From: Posidonia oceanica
Taxonomy: Eukaryota > Streptophyta > Magnoliopsida > Alismatales > Posidoniaceae
Length of the DNA: 64,000 nt
Direction: 5' to 3'
NCBI GenBank assembly: GCA_037176725.1
Contig: JAZBRS010000076.1
Location: forward strand, 123,089,001 to 123,153,000
Below, in pieces: positions 31,761 to 43,200 of this stretch. The position numbers and the translations under genes are program-made. Within the stretch, counting starts at the first letter, position 1; the number at the start of each line of letters is the position of its first letter. The notes under the pieces are model-generated. The model was not told the origin of the DNA. It saw only the letters and a program-made list of their open reading frames with translations, and did not search any database.

Positions 31761-31771
31761 ACACTCTTGTC
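31751..31771 (+). other. Hairpin GACAAG/CTTGTC
   Basis: GACAAG (31751-31756) and CTTGTC (31766-31771) enclose a 9-base loop. It is one of a series of short hairpins in this UTR. Confidence 0.7.
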
Positions 31772-31810
31772 ATCACTCCCTGCTTTCGATGCCAAGGACG
31801 CGCTGGCCAA

Positions 31811-31837
31811 CCCCTGGTGTTATCCCGACACCAGGGG
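31811..31837 (+). other. 10-bp hairpin, sister of 30629-30655
   Basis: CCCCTGGTGT (31811-31820) pairs with ACACCAGGGG (31828-31837). Relative to the sister hairpin an A-T pair is replaced by a G-C pair, on both arms. Confidence 0.85.
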
Positions 31838-31880
31838 CATCTTTTGATCGCCCCTTGGTATCATTCTTTCCCTCTTTCCC

Positions 31881-31903
31881 CCATGACGTTCCTGGCGTCA
31901 TGG
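31881..31903 (+). other. 8-bp hairpin CCATGACG/CGTCATGG
   Basis: CCATGACG (31881-31888), 7-base loop TTCCTGG, CGTCATGG (31896-31903). Confidence 0.8.
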
Positions 31904-31940
31904 GATGATTCATTCTCATCATTCCCTCATCCCCTCTTTG

Positions 31941-32021
31941 CCGGCCGATAAGTCCGATATCTTATCATTCTCATCATTCCCTCATCCCCTCTTTGCCGGT
32001 CGATAAGTCCGATATCTTATC
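31941..32021 (+). repeat. Two GATAAG/CTTATC hairpins, repeated again at 32742
   Basis: GATAAG-TCCGATAT-CTTATC occurs at 31947-31966, 32002-32021 and 32742-32761, each preceded by GCCGG(C/T)C and two of them followed by ATTCTCATCAT. A variant with another loop is at 33840-33859. The core resembles the satellite monomer hairpin. Confidence 0.85.
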
Positions 32022-32029
32022 AATCAATA

Positions 32030-32705
32030 CTTCTCATCATGATCTCATCCCCCTCTTTAGCTTAATTTCTCATCATGATCTCATCCCCCTCTTTAGTTTA
32101 ACTTCTCATCATGATCTCATCCCCCTCTTTAGCTTAATTTCTCATCATGATCTCATCCCCCTCTTTAGTTTAATTTCTCATCATGATCTCATCCCCCTCT
32201 TTAGCTTAATTTCTCATCACGATCTCATCCCCCTCTTTAGCTTAGTTTCTCATCATGATCTCATCCCCCTCCTTAGCTTAGCTTCTCATCATGTTCTCAT
32301 CCCCCTCTTTAGTTTAACTTCTCATCATGATCTCATTCCCCTCTTTAGCTTAATTTCTCATCATGATCTCATCCCCCTCTTTAGCTTAATTTCTCATCAT
32401 GATCTCTCTTTAGCTTAGCTTCTCATCATGATCTCATCCCCCTCTTTAGCTTAATTTCTCATCATGATCTCATCCCCCTCTTTAGCTTAGCTTCTCATCA
32501 TGATCTCATCCCCCTCTTTAGTTTAATTTCTCATCATGATCTCATCCCCCTCTTTAGCTTAATTTCTCATCATGATCTCATCCCCCTCTTTAGCTTAGCT
32601 TCTCATAATGATCTCATCCCCCTCTTTAGCTTAATTTCTCATCATGATCTCATCCCCCTCTTTAGCTTAATTTCTCATCATGATCTCGTCCCCCTCTTTA
32701 AATCA
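32030..32705 (+). repeat. 36-bp tandem repeats
   Basis: About 19 units of TTCTCATCATGATCTCATCC followed by CCCTCTTTAGCTTAAT, period 36 bp, with one shortened unit near 32400. Last bases alternate between TTAATT, TTAGCT and TTTAAC. 36 is 12 codons, which gives a spurious open frame from 31993. Confidence 0.95.
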
Positions 32706-32805
32706 ACTTCTCATCATTATCTCATCCCCTCTTTGCCGGCCGATAAGTCCGATATCTTATCATTCTCATCATGATCTTGCCCCCTCTTATCAATCAATCA
32801 ATTAC

Positions 32806-33862
32806 TTGTGCTAGGCTATATCCGAAACTATCTCAGGCTGATATTCCTAAACTATCATCTATCAATCACTCGTGCTAGGCTGATATCCGAAACTATCTCA
32901 GGCTGATATTCCTAAACTATCTTCTGGGCGATCCATGGTCGGCCCGCAGTTGTGTTATATGGCTGACATCCAGTAACTGTCCCTTGTAATTGCACTTTTC
33001 CAGTTGATAGGTCTGTAAACTATCCACCGGTTGACAGGACCGTAAACTGTCGCTCCAGTTGATAGGTCTGTAAACTATCGCGTGCAATTACGTTATACAG
33101 CTAACATCCAGTAACTGTCCCTTGCAATTGCGGTTTCCAGTTGATAGGACTGTAAACTATCCTCCAGTTGATAGGTCTGTAAACTATCCACCGGTTGACA
33201 GGACCGTAAACTGTCGTTAGGCTGATACTCCTAAACTATCACCAGCAATTGCATTATACGGCTGATATCCAGTAACTATCCCTCATCATTGCGCGTTTCC
33301 AGTTGATAGGTCTGTAAACTATCCGCCGGTTGACAGGACCGTAAACTGTCGCTCCAGTTGATAGGTCTGTAAACTATCCGCCAGTTGGTAGGACTGTAAA
33401 CTACCACGCGCAATCATGTTATACAGCTGACATCCAGTAACTGTCCCTCGCAATGCCGTTTCCAGTTGATAGGACTGTAAACTATCCTCCAGTTGATAGG
33501 TCTGTAAACTATCTACCGGTTGACAGGACCGTAAACTGTCGCTCCAGATGATAGACTGTAAACTATCCGGCATTGCGTTATACGGCTGATATCCAGTAAC
33601 TATCACTCATGATTTGTGGCTTCCAGTTGATAGGTCTGTAAACTATCCGCCAGTTGATAGGTCTGTAAACTATCCACCAGTTGATAGGTCTGTAAACTAT
33701 CCGCCAGTTGATAGGACTGTAAACTATCCCACAACCATGTTATACGGCTGATATCCAGTAACTATCACTCACAACTGCCTCCGGTTGACAGGACCGTAAA
33801 CTGTCACTCTCGGTTGATAGGACCGTAAACTATCCGGACGATAAGCCCGTCACCTTATCATT
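32806..33862 (+). repeat. Field of short hairpin units with compensatory stems
   Basis: About 1 kb of units of ~27-29 bp such as CCAGTTGATAGGTCTGTAAA followed by CTATC. In each, a 5-base arm pairs with an arm across a ~9-base loop: GATAG/CTATC, GACAG/CTGTC, GGTAG/CTACC. Other members have GATATCCAGTAACTATC or GACATCCAGTAACTGTC. When one arm changes, the other usually changes to keep pairing, at two different stem positions. Confidence 0.9.
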
Positions 33863-33878
33863 TTTTTTTCCTTTTCGG

Positions 33879-33909
33879 CGTGACCTTGTCCCAGGAAGAC
33901 AAAGTCACG
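33879..33909 (+). other. 12-bp hairpin with one mismatch
   Basis: CGTGACCTTGTC (33879-33890) pairs with GACAAAGTCACG (33898-33909) around CCAGGAA, eleven of twelve positions matching. Confidence 0.8.
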
Positions 33910-34345
33910 CACCCCCTTCCTGCGATAGGAGAGTTGGCCTCTCTCCCCTCGTGCCCCTTTCTCTTCTCTCTGCGAGCTTGCTCCCCAGGCGGGGACCAGC
34001 TACACCCTGTTTTCCTTCGCTTTGTCGTGCAAGTCTGGCCTCCCTGCCAGATATTCGCACCACATCGCGCCTTTTTATCATTTTTTCTGCATCATCTCAG
34101 CACTTTCTTAGCTAGCACTGCATATCACTTTAGCATCATCAGTATCACTTGCACAGCATCAGCATTTTCTTATAACTGCACTAACTTTTATACTAACCCT
34201 TGCATGGCATTTGCATCAGCATGCATACACACAGCACAGCATCCATCTGCACTGGCATTTTGCATTGCGGCAACGGGCTACGATCTTCGGTGCATCCGCC
34301 GAATAAGTAGCTCACGCCCATAGCAACCCGCTGCTCCCGCCGGTC

Positions 34346-34429
34346 AGATGGGGTGTCTTGTCAACCCTGAGCAGCGGCCGCGCTCCGCTTGCCTTCGCTC
34401 AGGGAGGGGCATCTGTTGACACCCCATCT
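34346..34429 (+). promoter_or_regulatory. Foldback spanning the polypurine tract and 3' LTR edge
   Basis: AGATGGGGTGTC (34346-34357) is complementary to GACACCCCATCT (34418-34429), which lies in the LTR start. Inside it CCTGAG (34366-34371) pairs with CTCAGG (34398-34403), and AGCGG with CCGCT (34373-34377, 34385-34389). The purine tract sits in the asymmetric bulge between stems. Confidence 0.75.
34401..34413 (+). other. Polypurine tract of element A
   Basis: AGGGAGGGGCATC immediately precedes the 3' LTR start TGTTGAC. Such a tract primes plus-strand DNA synthesis in LTR retrotransposons. Confidence 0.8.
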
Positions 34430-37400
34430 TGGCAGGCCCGGACCCTTGGAGCCCTCTTGGTGATTGCTGGATCAAACCCCAACCAAACCCTAACCCTAAT
34501 CCTCCTCTCTACCCTTCAAAATCAGCCTGTTTTGGCCCAAACCTTTACCCCCTTTCCCAACCTCAAAACCTAACCAAAATCCATAGGAAAACCCACCACT
34601 ATCCACTCAACAAGCCTACCCAAAAACCTAGAAATTTCCAAACCTAACCCATTCCCAAAAACCATAGAAAACCTAGGTGAAACTATCCTTTTTTTACACC
34701 TTGAAACCTCTCCAAAACCTCCTTAGAATCAAACCAAAACTTCAGAACTAAGACTTCAAACCCTAGACTACCCACTCACCAATTCTCACCCCATTCCAAG
34801 ACCATTAAGACCCCCTTTCACCCAAATTATCCTTTTCTCTCTCCGGGATTATCATTTTCTCTCTCCTCTCTCTCTCCTGATTATCATCTCTCTCTTCATC
34901 CCTTTCTTATCGTTTTTCTGGTCTGGCTGTGGGCCCCCTCTGTGCCTCTATCCTTCCTCTATCTTATCCCTATTTTTACTTTATTTTTAACACTTTTTCT
35001 GAATTTTAAAAAATCGTTTTCCTCCAACCTATCTCTTTTCCTCTTATCTCCCTCTTTTTCCATTTCTTTCTTCCTTCTCTTTTCCTTTTTTCCCTCTCTT
35101 GCAAAAATCCACAAAAACCCATAAAAATCTGTAAAATCTCAAAACACAAAAGAAACAAATCAGAACCCTAAGAAAAACAATTAAAAAATGTTAAACAAGC
35201 AATTAACAACATAAACTTAACTAAATCAAGCTAAAAGGAAAACCAAACATACAAGCTAAAAAAATGCAAAACAAATCAAAAGAAAACACTGAAAAATCAA
35301 GGAAAAAGCTAAAATAAAATCAAAACCCACCAAAAATAAAAACCCCATCAGAAGAATTAAAAGACAAACCCTAAAAAAAGAGAATTAAAAATCAAACACT
35401 AAAACAAATAATTAAAGAAGGCAAAAGACTTAACCTAATAAACATAAGAAAAACAAGTTAAAAACTTAATTAAAAAAAGAAAAGAAAAACACATCTGAAA
35501 GACTTAAAAAACACCCTCTCAAACCAGAAAAACCCAACTAAAAAACTTCAAAGAAAATCAATAAATAAAAATCCAAACATAACTTAAAAAACTTAAAAAG
35601 GAAGAAACCCTAAGAAGACTAAAACTTAAAAACCTAAAACCAACCCTGATTAATACGAAATTAAATCCTAAAAAATCCTAATTAATATCCTAAGTGTCCA
35701 ACAAGGGAAATACAATTTTTAAAACAATTTAAAAAAAGGTTTAACAAACATTTAATCAAGTGAAAACCAATTAAGAACAAAACCAAAGCCCTAAAACCCT
35801 AATCAAGCCCAAAACACATTAATCAACTCAAAATAACCATTAAAAATCTTAATTAAAATCCTAATCTACAGCACAACTCTTCTAATATTTTTATTTATTT
35901 TTAGTTTATTTTTACCTATTTTATTTCCCCATTCTACCCTCTCTTTCTTTCTTACTTCTCTTTTTCTTTCTTCCCTTTCTTCACTGGGCCCTCCGGCCTG
36001 TTTCTTCTTTTTATTCTTTTATTTTTCTTCTTCGGCCTGCAGCACAGTCCGGCCCACGCTCCTTCTCCCTCCTTCTTCTTCCTCGCGCGTCAGCTGGATT
36101 CCTCCCGCGAGCTCGCTGCTACAGATCTCCCTCCATCCATTCAAATTCAAGCCTCCATCCTTTCATCTACAGCAGCTCGCCGACTCCTCCATCTCAGCAC
36201 CAAATCCGGAGGCATTGAGTGCCGGTCGCCTCGCCGTCTCCTCTGCTGCAGTGCAACGCCGTTGGATTCAAATTTTTTCAGCGCGCGTGCCGGTAGCTCC
36301 TCCTCATATAAGCCTGCGTCCTTCAGCTCCGTTCAGAGGGAGGTTGGGTAGTGAGCGATCTTCAACTTCAGAGCAGGCAGAGAATTCCGGAGCGAACCCA
36401 GAGTCGCGTCCAATTCCAGAGAGCATTTCCACCCTTTTCTTCCACTTGAAACGACTCCTTCCTCTTCTTTTCTGCCTCCTCCATTTCCAGAAGAGAGAGT
36501 GGTCAGAGGGAGTGGTTTGAGCGTCCACCTTTGCGTCCCGGAGAGAGCCTTCAATTCTCCAGCAGCTTCCACCCAATTCCTTTCCCCCTCTCTGCCGAAA
36601 TCTTCAGCAAATCCTCCTCTTTCTTTCCCAGTAATCCGACACCTTTCCCAGCCTCCATTCTTCTCCCCTTTGCTTCCCCAATCTCAGCCAACACCAGACC
36701 TTCATCCTCCACCGCCCCATTGCCTTTCCACTGCCTGGAACCACCCCAAATCACCTGAACACCACCTGAAGCTCCAACTGTAAACCCAACCTAACTCCAT
36801 TCACAATTCCCTCTACTCCAGCTCACCGCCTTCTCCCAAACTTCATCCAGAGACACACTGGACCTCCACCTTCTCAAAACACCAACCATCAAACCCAGCC
36901 ACCCACCACAAACCGAGAACTCCACTACAAACACCTGCATCAACCACTGACCAAAAATCGACTCAACTCTCAAACTTCCTCCACAGCCTCCAGAACAGCA
37001 ATCCAATCACCCAAAATCACTCCCCGAACCTCCAGCAATCTTTCAGAACACTCCATCCAGCCTGAGGAGCAGCAAACACCCTCCCCGACCTCCGGCAGCA
37101 TTCTGAGAACCCAAAAGTGCCGAATCCTCACCCGAGCTATAGAGCTTTAGTCCGGTCGATCAGGAAGCACCGGAGGGATGTTCTGAGGCAGCTCCAACCT
37201 TCGCGAGCGACCGGCGACGCCCGCAGCGACTGGACGGCCTCCTCCGGCAACTGCTGAAGCCACCGACGTCGGGAGGGCGACTCAGACACGGAATCAGGTC
37301 AGTCCAACCTCCCCTAGCTTCCTCTTCTCCCCCTGATGCTTTCCCGCCGCCCAGAAGTAGCTTTCCCAATCTCCTGCTCCGTCCTCGACTCGCCGGTCAG

Positions 37401-40243
37401 TTCTCCTTCTCCGGCACCGGCTGCTGTTCCTCCGGACGCTCCGACCAACAGAATGCCGCTCCAGCAATCTCCGAAGCTCCGCACGAATGCCAGCATCAAG
37501 CTCCGCCCTCCCGCACCTCCTCAGCCTCCCCTGTCGGCGGCCACGAGTACTGCCGGCGTTCTGCTACAGTACTCGTCGCCGTCGACCAGTTACTGTGCAT
37601 TTATTTTCTTGTTTATATAGTTTTAGGTGTAAATATTGCATGTCTAGCTTAAGTTCTGTTATTTTTGCGTTTCAGTCCTCCTGCCATTTATTCTGCTTAG
37701 TTTTTAATTAAGTACCATGCTAAATTGCAACTTATGTTTCTGTTTTTCCATATTTGCCTTTTAGTCCTGTTACTGTGCTGTGCTGTTATAATATTTTGTA
37801 GTTTAGCCCTCCTGTTTTTGATTTTTGCATTTAAGTCCTGCAGTAGTTTATTTAAATTTAATGCTGTAACTTTGCCTTATTGCATTGCATTCTGAGCCCC
37901 TGTTGTTTTCTGTTTTTGCATTTTAATCCACTGCACTGTAGAACTTAGGATTTATTTTTTATTTTTGCTTGTTGCATTGTATATTTTACCTTCTAGTTCT
38001 GCATTTTTGCAGTTAGGTCCATTTTAAATGGATAGTAGCTGTTATGCATGTATTTTGGCTTATTATATTGCATTTTCAACCCTGTTTTTTCCAAAAATTG
38101 CACTGCAGTCCTGTTATCTGATTTTCAGAGCATTTTTCCATATAAAATTGCATATTTGACCCCTGCATGATTTGAAAATCACACATAGGTCCTTGCATCT
38201 TTCAAAAACCTGGTAAAAAGACCATTTTGCCCCTAACTTGCATCCTAGCTCCTATGCTTACCAAATTGCATATAGACCCTCCACTAGCATTCCCAGACTC
38301 CCCAGAACCCTGTTTTCTAGAAAATTTGCATTTTAGACCCCAGCTTTTTTTAAAATTGCTTTCTGATCCCTGTTTGCTTTCAAAACCTCTTTTAAAGCAT
38401 AACCCCTTTTCAAAACAACTTTCTGAGCCTAGTCTTTTTGCAAAATGGACCCCTGTCCTCCCCTGTTTTCGAAATCCTTTCCTGTGGACCCCTGTTTTCT
38501 GGAAAATTTGCATTTCTAGCCTCTTTCTTTTTTCAAAATGCTTTCTGAACTCCTGGCTTTTCCCAGTGTCTTCTCTTTGATTTTTCTTGCTTTTGCATGC
38601 ATTCTGCATCCATCTAGTCTTGCATTTCAGCATCTTCTTGCACACACTAAGCACTTTTAGCTCCCTTTCACTTGGGAGGAACTTTTGCACATCCCTAGGG
38701 CCTCCTGGACACCTAGATCTGTTCTTCTCTCCTATTCTGGCCCTCCTACCTTGGAGCTGCAATATCTTCCGATCCGGCCGTTGGATCTTCTCAAGTGAGC
38801 TGCCCAGGCGACCGCAGTGAAGCGCTCTTCAGCATGGACCAGACAGATTTCAGATCAGGCTCCCGGATTTCCAGGTATGTCCTCCTGAACCTCTGCATTG
38901 CATCCATTTGCATGCCATTTGCACAGTTTTCCTTGTTTTCGCTTTCTGTCTCTTTGAGCATGTAGAATAGGGCTGCCCCTTTCTGCTTGTATCTTCCAAT
39001 CCCCGTTTTGCGTATTCCTGAGTGTTTTGTGTTGTGTTTTCCCTGGATTTACCACTTAATGTGACTTTCTTCCCCCTTTTCCACGATCCGATCGCATCGC
39101 GAGCTTTGGGCAGCATGCGAGACACACCGTGGAATGGTTTAGTGGGAAACAGTCGCAAAGAGGTGGTAATCCCTCCGTTTGCCCCCTCTCCCCTCTGTAG
39201 GTTTTCACACCTACTCTGAGTGGTCCTAAATGACGTCTGTTCTTACACACACGTTGTTTTGTCTCCCCTTTGGCCTCTTCTAATCTTTTTCTGCATTCTT
39301 GCATTTGCATGGCTTTTCCGAGGTTTTTGCTTCGCTGTTTTGGCACCGTTTCGCATGCCCGCCCTCGTTTTGGCAGCGTTTTGCATGCCCTTCCGTTCTC
39401 TTGCCTTGTTTTACGCGCAGCCTTGCTTTCTCGCTTGTTTTACGTGCCGCTCTCATTTTTTGCACCGTTTTGCGTGTCTCTTTGCTTCCTTGTCTCGTTT
39501 TGCGTGCTGCCTTGCTTTCTCGCTCGTTTTGCGTGCCGGTTTTGTTCTTTTGCTCCGTTTTGCGTGCGTTGCTCATCTCTCGCCTCGTTTTACGTGTTTT
39601 TCGCCGTTTTCCCCTGCATGTCGATTGCATTGCATGGTTTTCTCGCCGTTTCGCTTTTTCGCCTGCATTTGCACATAGGGCTGTGATGCTTACTGCCTGG
39701 AGTTCTCACGAGCTAGGTTTCGCCTGGTTCGGAACACAGACAGCGTAGCTGAGCATTTAGAGAGCACGTTTACTTCCTTGCTTTGTTTCTTCCCACTTAG
39801 AGCACACCTTGAGCATTCATTCAGGCATTTATAGGCACATAGGCATTCAATCCTGCATTTTCCTGCGTATGCGAGCGTAAGCCTAGAAAGACCGATTCTC
39901 GGGCGTGTCGGGGGTGCCTAACACCTTCCCCGCGCGTAACAGGAGTCCTTACCCTGTCTTCTGGCCCGCAATGACCGTACTGCCCTTATCCTAGGCTAGA
40001 GTCATCTCATTTGCATTTGTTTTCCTTTGCATTGCTTTGCTTTGCATTTCTTGCTCGGTTTTGCGCGTTAATTCACGCATTTCCCCGGTTTTCCTTGTCT
40101 CCCGTTAATAGACATGGTGGCGACTCTGATTTGTCTTATCTTTCCATTTTCTCCTCGATTTTAAGCGTTTTCGAGTTGAGCCTCTTCCTCGGATCCAATC
40201 GCCGCTAAATCTAGCGAGCCTGATTCCGATCGGGATCGCTACA
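34414..40243 (+). repeat. 3' LTR of element A (5830 bp)
   Basis: Starts TGTTGACACCCCATCTTGG and ends GATCGCTACA; collinear with the 5' LTR, with differences only occasional where compared. It contains the same blocks: teloboxes, A-rich block, inverted repeat (37543-37576), TATA-like box near 37614, T-rich repeats, conserved splice-donor block near 38875, ~30-bp repeats and the PBS-like 12-mer (40117-40128). The poly(A) site of the element RNA should lie here, but no signal stands out. Confidence 0.96.
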
Positions 40244-40248
40244 CCAGG
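40244..40248. other. Target-site duplication of element A, right copy (CCAGG)
   Basis: Exact repeat of 11515-11519, followed at once by satellite sequence TGGTACGATCTTGATTAGG in the expected monomer phase. Confidence 0.95.
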
Positions 40249-43200
40249 TGGTACGATCTTGATTAGGCTTCTACATATCATTCCTGACCTCTTCTGGGTC
40301 TTGTTAGGGCTTGCACCTATCATTCCTGGCGGTCCAGTCTTGATCAGCCATGTACTAATCGTTCCCGACCTCTTCTTTGTCCTGTTTGAGCTTGCACCTA
40401 TCATTCCTAGTGGTCCGGTCTTGATTAGGCCTGTACTTGTCATTCCATACCATTCCGGGTCTTGTCAGAGCTTGCACCTATCTTTCCTGGCGGTTAGGTA
40501 TTGATAAGGCTTGTACTTATCAATCCTGACCTCTTCTAGGTCTAGTTAGGGCTTGCCGCTATCATTCCTGGTGGTCCTGTCTTGATATGGCATGTACTTA
40601 TCATTCCTGACCTCTTCCGGGTCTAGTTAGGGCATGCACCTTACATTCCTGTTGGTCCGGTCATCATAAGGCTTGTACTTATCATTCCTGACCTCTTCCG
40701 GGTCATGTTAGGGCTTGCACCTATCATTCCCAGAGGTCCGGTCTTGATAAGGCTTCTACTTATCATTCCTGACCTCTTCTTGTCTTGTTAGGGCTTGCAC
40801 CAATCACTCCAAGCGGTTCGGCCTTGAAAAGGCTTGTACTTATCATTCCTGACCTCTTCCAGGTCTTGTTAGGGCTTGCACCTATCATTCCCGGCGGTCC
40901 GGTCTTCAAAAGGCTTGTACTTATCATTCCAGACCTCTTCCGGGTCTTGTTAGGGCTTGCACCTATCATTCCGGGGGTACGGTCATGATACGGCTTGTAC
41001 AAATCATTCCTGACCTCTTCCGGATCTTGTTAGGGCTTGCACTTATCATTCCTTGCGGTCTGATCTTGATAAGGCTGGTACCTATCATTTCCGACCACTT
41101 CCAGTTCATGTTAGGGCTTGCACCAGTCATTCCTGGCGGTCCATTCTTGATCAGGCTTGTACTTATCATTCCTTACCTCTTCCGGGTCTTGTTTGGGCTT
41201 GAACCATTCATTCCCGGCGGTCCGGTCAAGATAAGACTCGTACATATCATTCTTGACCTCTTCCGGGTCTTGTTTGGGCTGGCACCAATCATTCCTAGTA
41301 GTCCGGTCTTGATAAGGCTCGTTCTTATCTTTCCTGACCTCTTCCTTGTCTTGTTAGGGCTTCCACCTATCATTCCTGGGGGTCCGGTCATGATAAGGCT
41401 TGTACTTATCATTCCTGACCTCTTTCGGGTTATGTTAGGGCTTGCACCTATCATTCCTGGCGGTCCGATCTTGATAAGGCTTGTACGTATCATTCCTGAC
41501 CTCTTCCGTGTCTTGTTTGGGCTTGAACCAACCAGTCCTGGCGGTCCGGTCTTGATAAGGCTCGAACATATCATTCCTGACCTCTTTCGGGTCTTGTTAG
41601 GGCTTGCACCTATCATTCCAGGCGGTCCGGTCTTGATAAGGCTCATACTTGTCAATCCTGACGTCTACCGGGTCTTGTTAGGGCTTGCACCTATCATTCC
41701 TGGCGGTCTGGTCTTCATAAGGCTTGTACTAATCATTCCGGACCACTTTCGGGTCTTCTTAGTGCTTGCACCTATCATTCCTGGCGGTCCGGTCATGATA
41801 AGGCTCGTAGCTACCATTCATGACCTCTTCTAGGTCTTGCTAGGCCTTGCACCAATCATTCATGGCGGACCATTCTTGATCAGGCTAGTACTTATCATTC
41901 TTGACCTCTTCCGGGTCTTGTTAGGGCTTGCACCTTTCATTCCAGGTGGTCCGATCGTGATAAGGCATGTACTTATCAATCCTGACCTCTTCCGGGTCTT
42001 TTTAGGGCTTGCGGCTATCATTCCTGGCGGTCCGGTCTTGATAAGGCTTGTACTTATCATTCATGACCACTTCTAAGTCTTATTGGGGCTTGCACCTGTC
42101 ATTCTTGCCGGTCCGGTCTGCGAAAGGCATGAACTTATCATTCCAGACAACTTTTGGGTCTTGTAAGGGCTTGCACCAATCATTCCAGGCGGTCTGGTCT
42201 TGATAAGACTTGTACATGTCATTCTAGACCTCTTCCGGGTCTTGTTAGGGCTTGCACCTATCATTCCTGGCAGTCAGGTATTGATAAGGCAACCACATAT
42301 CATTCTTGACCTCTTTCGGGTCTTGTTTGGGCTTGCACCTATCATTCCTGGCGGTCTGGTCTTGATAAGGCATGTACTTTACAATCCTGACCTCTTCCAG
42401 GTCTTTTTAGGGCTTACGGCAATCATTCCTAGCGGTCCGGTCTTGATAAGGCATGTACTTATCATTCATGACCACTTCTGGGTCTTGTTGTGGCTTGCAC
42501 CTATCATTCCTGGTGGTCCGGTCTTCATAAGGCTTGTACTTATCATTCCAGACCTCTTCCGGGACTTATTAGGGCTTGCACCTATCATTCCTGGGGTACG
42601 GTCATGATAAGGCTTGTACAAATCATTCCTGACCTCGTTCGGATCTTGTTAGGGCTTGCACTTATCATTCCTTGCGGTCCGGTCTTGATAAGGCTCGTAC
42701 CTATCATTCCTGACCACTTCCAGGTCTTGTTAGGGCTTACACCAGTCATTCCTAGCGGTCCATTCTTGATCAGGCTTGTACTTATCATTCTTGACCTCTT
42801 CCGGGTCTTGTTTGGGCTTGAACCATTCATTCCCGGCGGTCCGGTCAAGATAAGGCTCGTACATATCATTCTTGACCTCTTCTGGGTCTTGTTTGGGTTG
42901 GCACCAATCATTCCTAGCGGTCCGGTCTTGATAAAGCTCGTTCTTATCTTTCCGGACCTCTTCCTTGTCTTGTTAGGGCTTCCACCTATCATTCCTGGGG
43001 GTTCGGTCATGATAAGGCTTGTACATATCATTCCTGACCTCTTCCGGGTTATGTTAGGCCTTGCACCTATCATTCCTGGCGGTCCGATCTTGATAAGGCT
43101 TGTACGTATCATTCCTGACCTCTTCCGTGTCTTGTTTGGGCTTGAACCTACTAGTCCTGGCGGTCCGGTCTTGATAAGGCTCGAACATATCATTCCTGAC

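Larger units (their letters stand above)
30131..34413 (+). other. Repeat-rich 3' UTR of element A
   Basis: About 4.3 kb between the extra ORF and the 3' LTR, made largely of three tandem-repeat families (114 bp, 36 bp, and ~27-29-bp hairpin units) plus single hairpins. Frames found here (for example 30607-31107 and 31993-32418) follow from repeat lengths divisible by three. Variable tandem repeats in this position are known for Ogre-like elements and have been proposed to seed satellites. The unique sequence at 33910-34340 shows nothing beyond CA/AT-rich text. Confidence 0.85.
11520..40243 (+). mobile_element. Complete Tat/Ogre-like Ty3/gypsy LTR retrotransposon, element A
   Basis: A 28.7-kb element bounded by two LTRs (11520-17358 and 34414-40243) that start TGTTGAC and end CTACA, flanked by a perfect 5-bp duplication. 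Order on the + strand: LTR, PBS, leader, gag, protease, reverse transcriptase, gypsy RNase H, second RNase H, integrase, A-rich spacer, extra 400-codon ORF, repeat-rich 3' UTR, polypurine tract, LTR. The two LTRs look nearly identical over long stretches, implying a fairly recent insertion. Pol carries two stops and one frameshift, so this copy is probably non-autonomous now. The Tat assignment rests on the second RNase H, the weak first RNase H, LTR size and PBS type. Confidence 0.96.

Noticed and set aside
31993..32418. 141-codon frame of a 12-residue repeat
   Set aside because: Produced by the 36-bp tandem repeat; no domain or start context.
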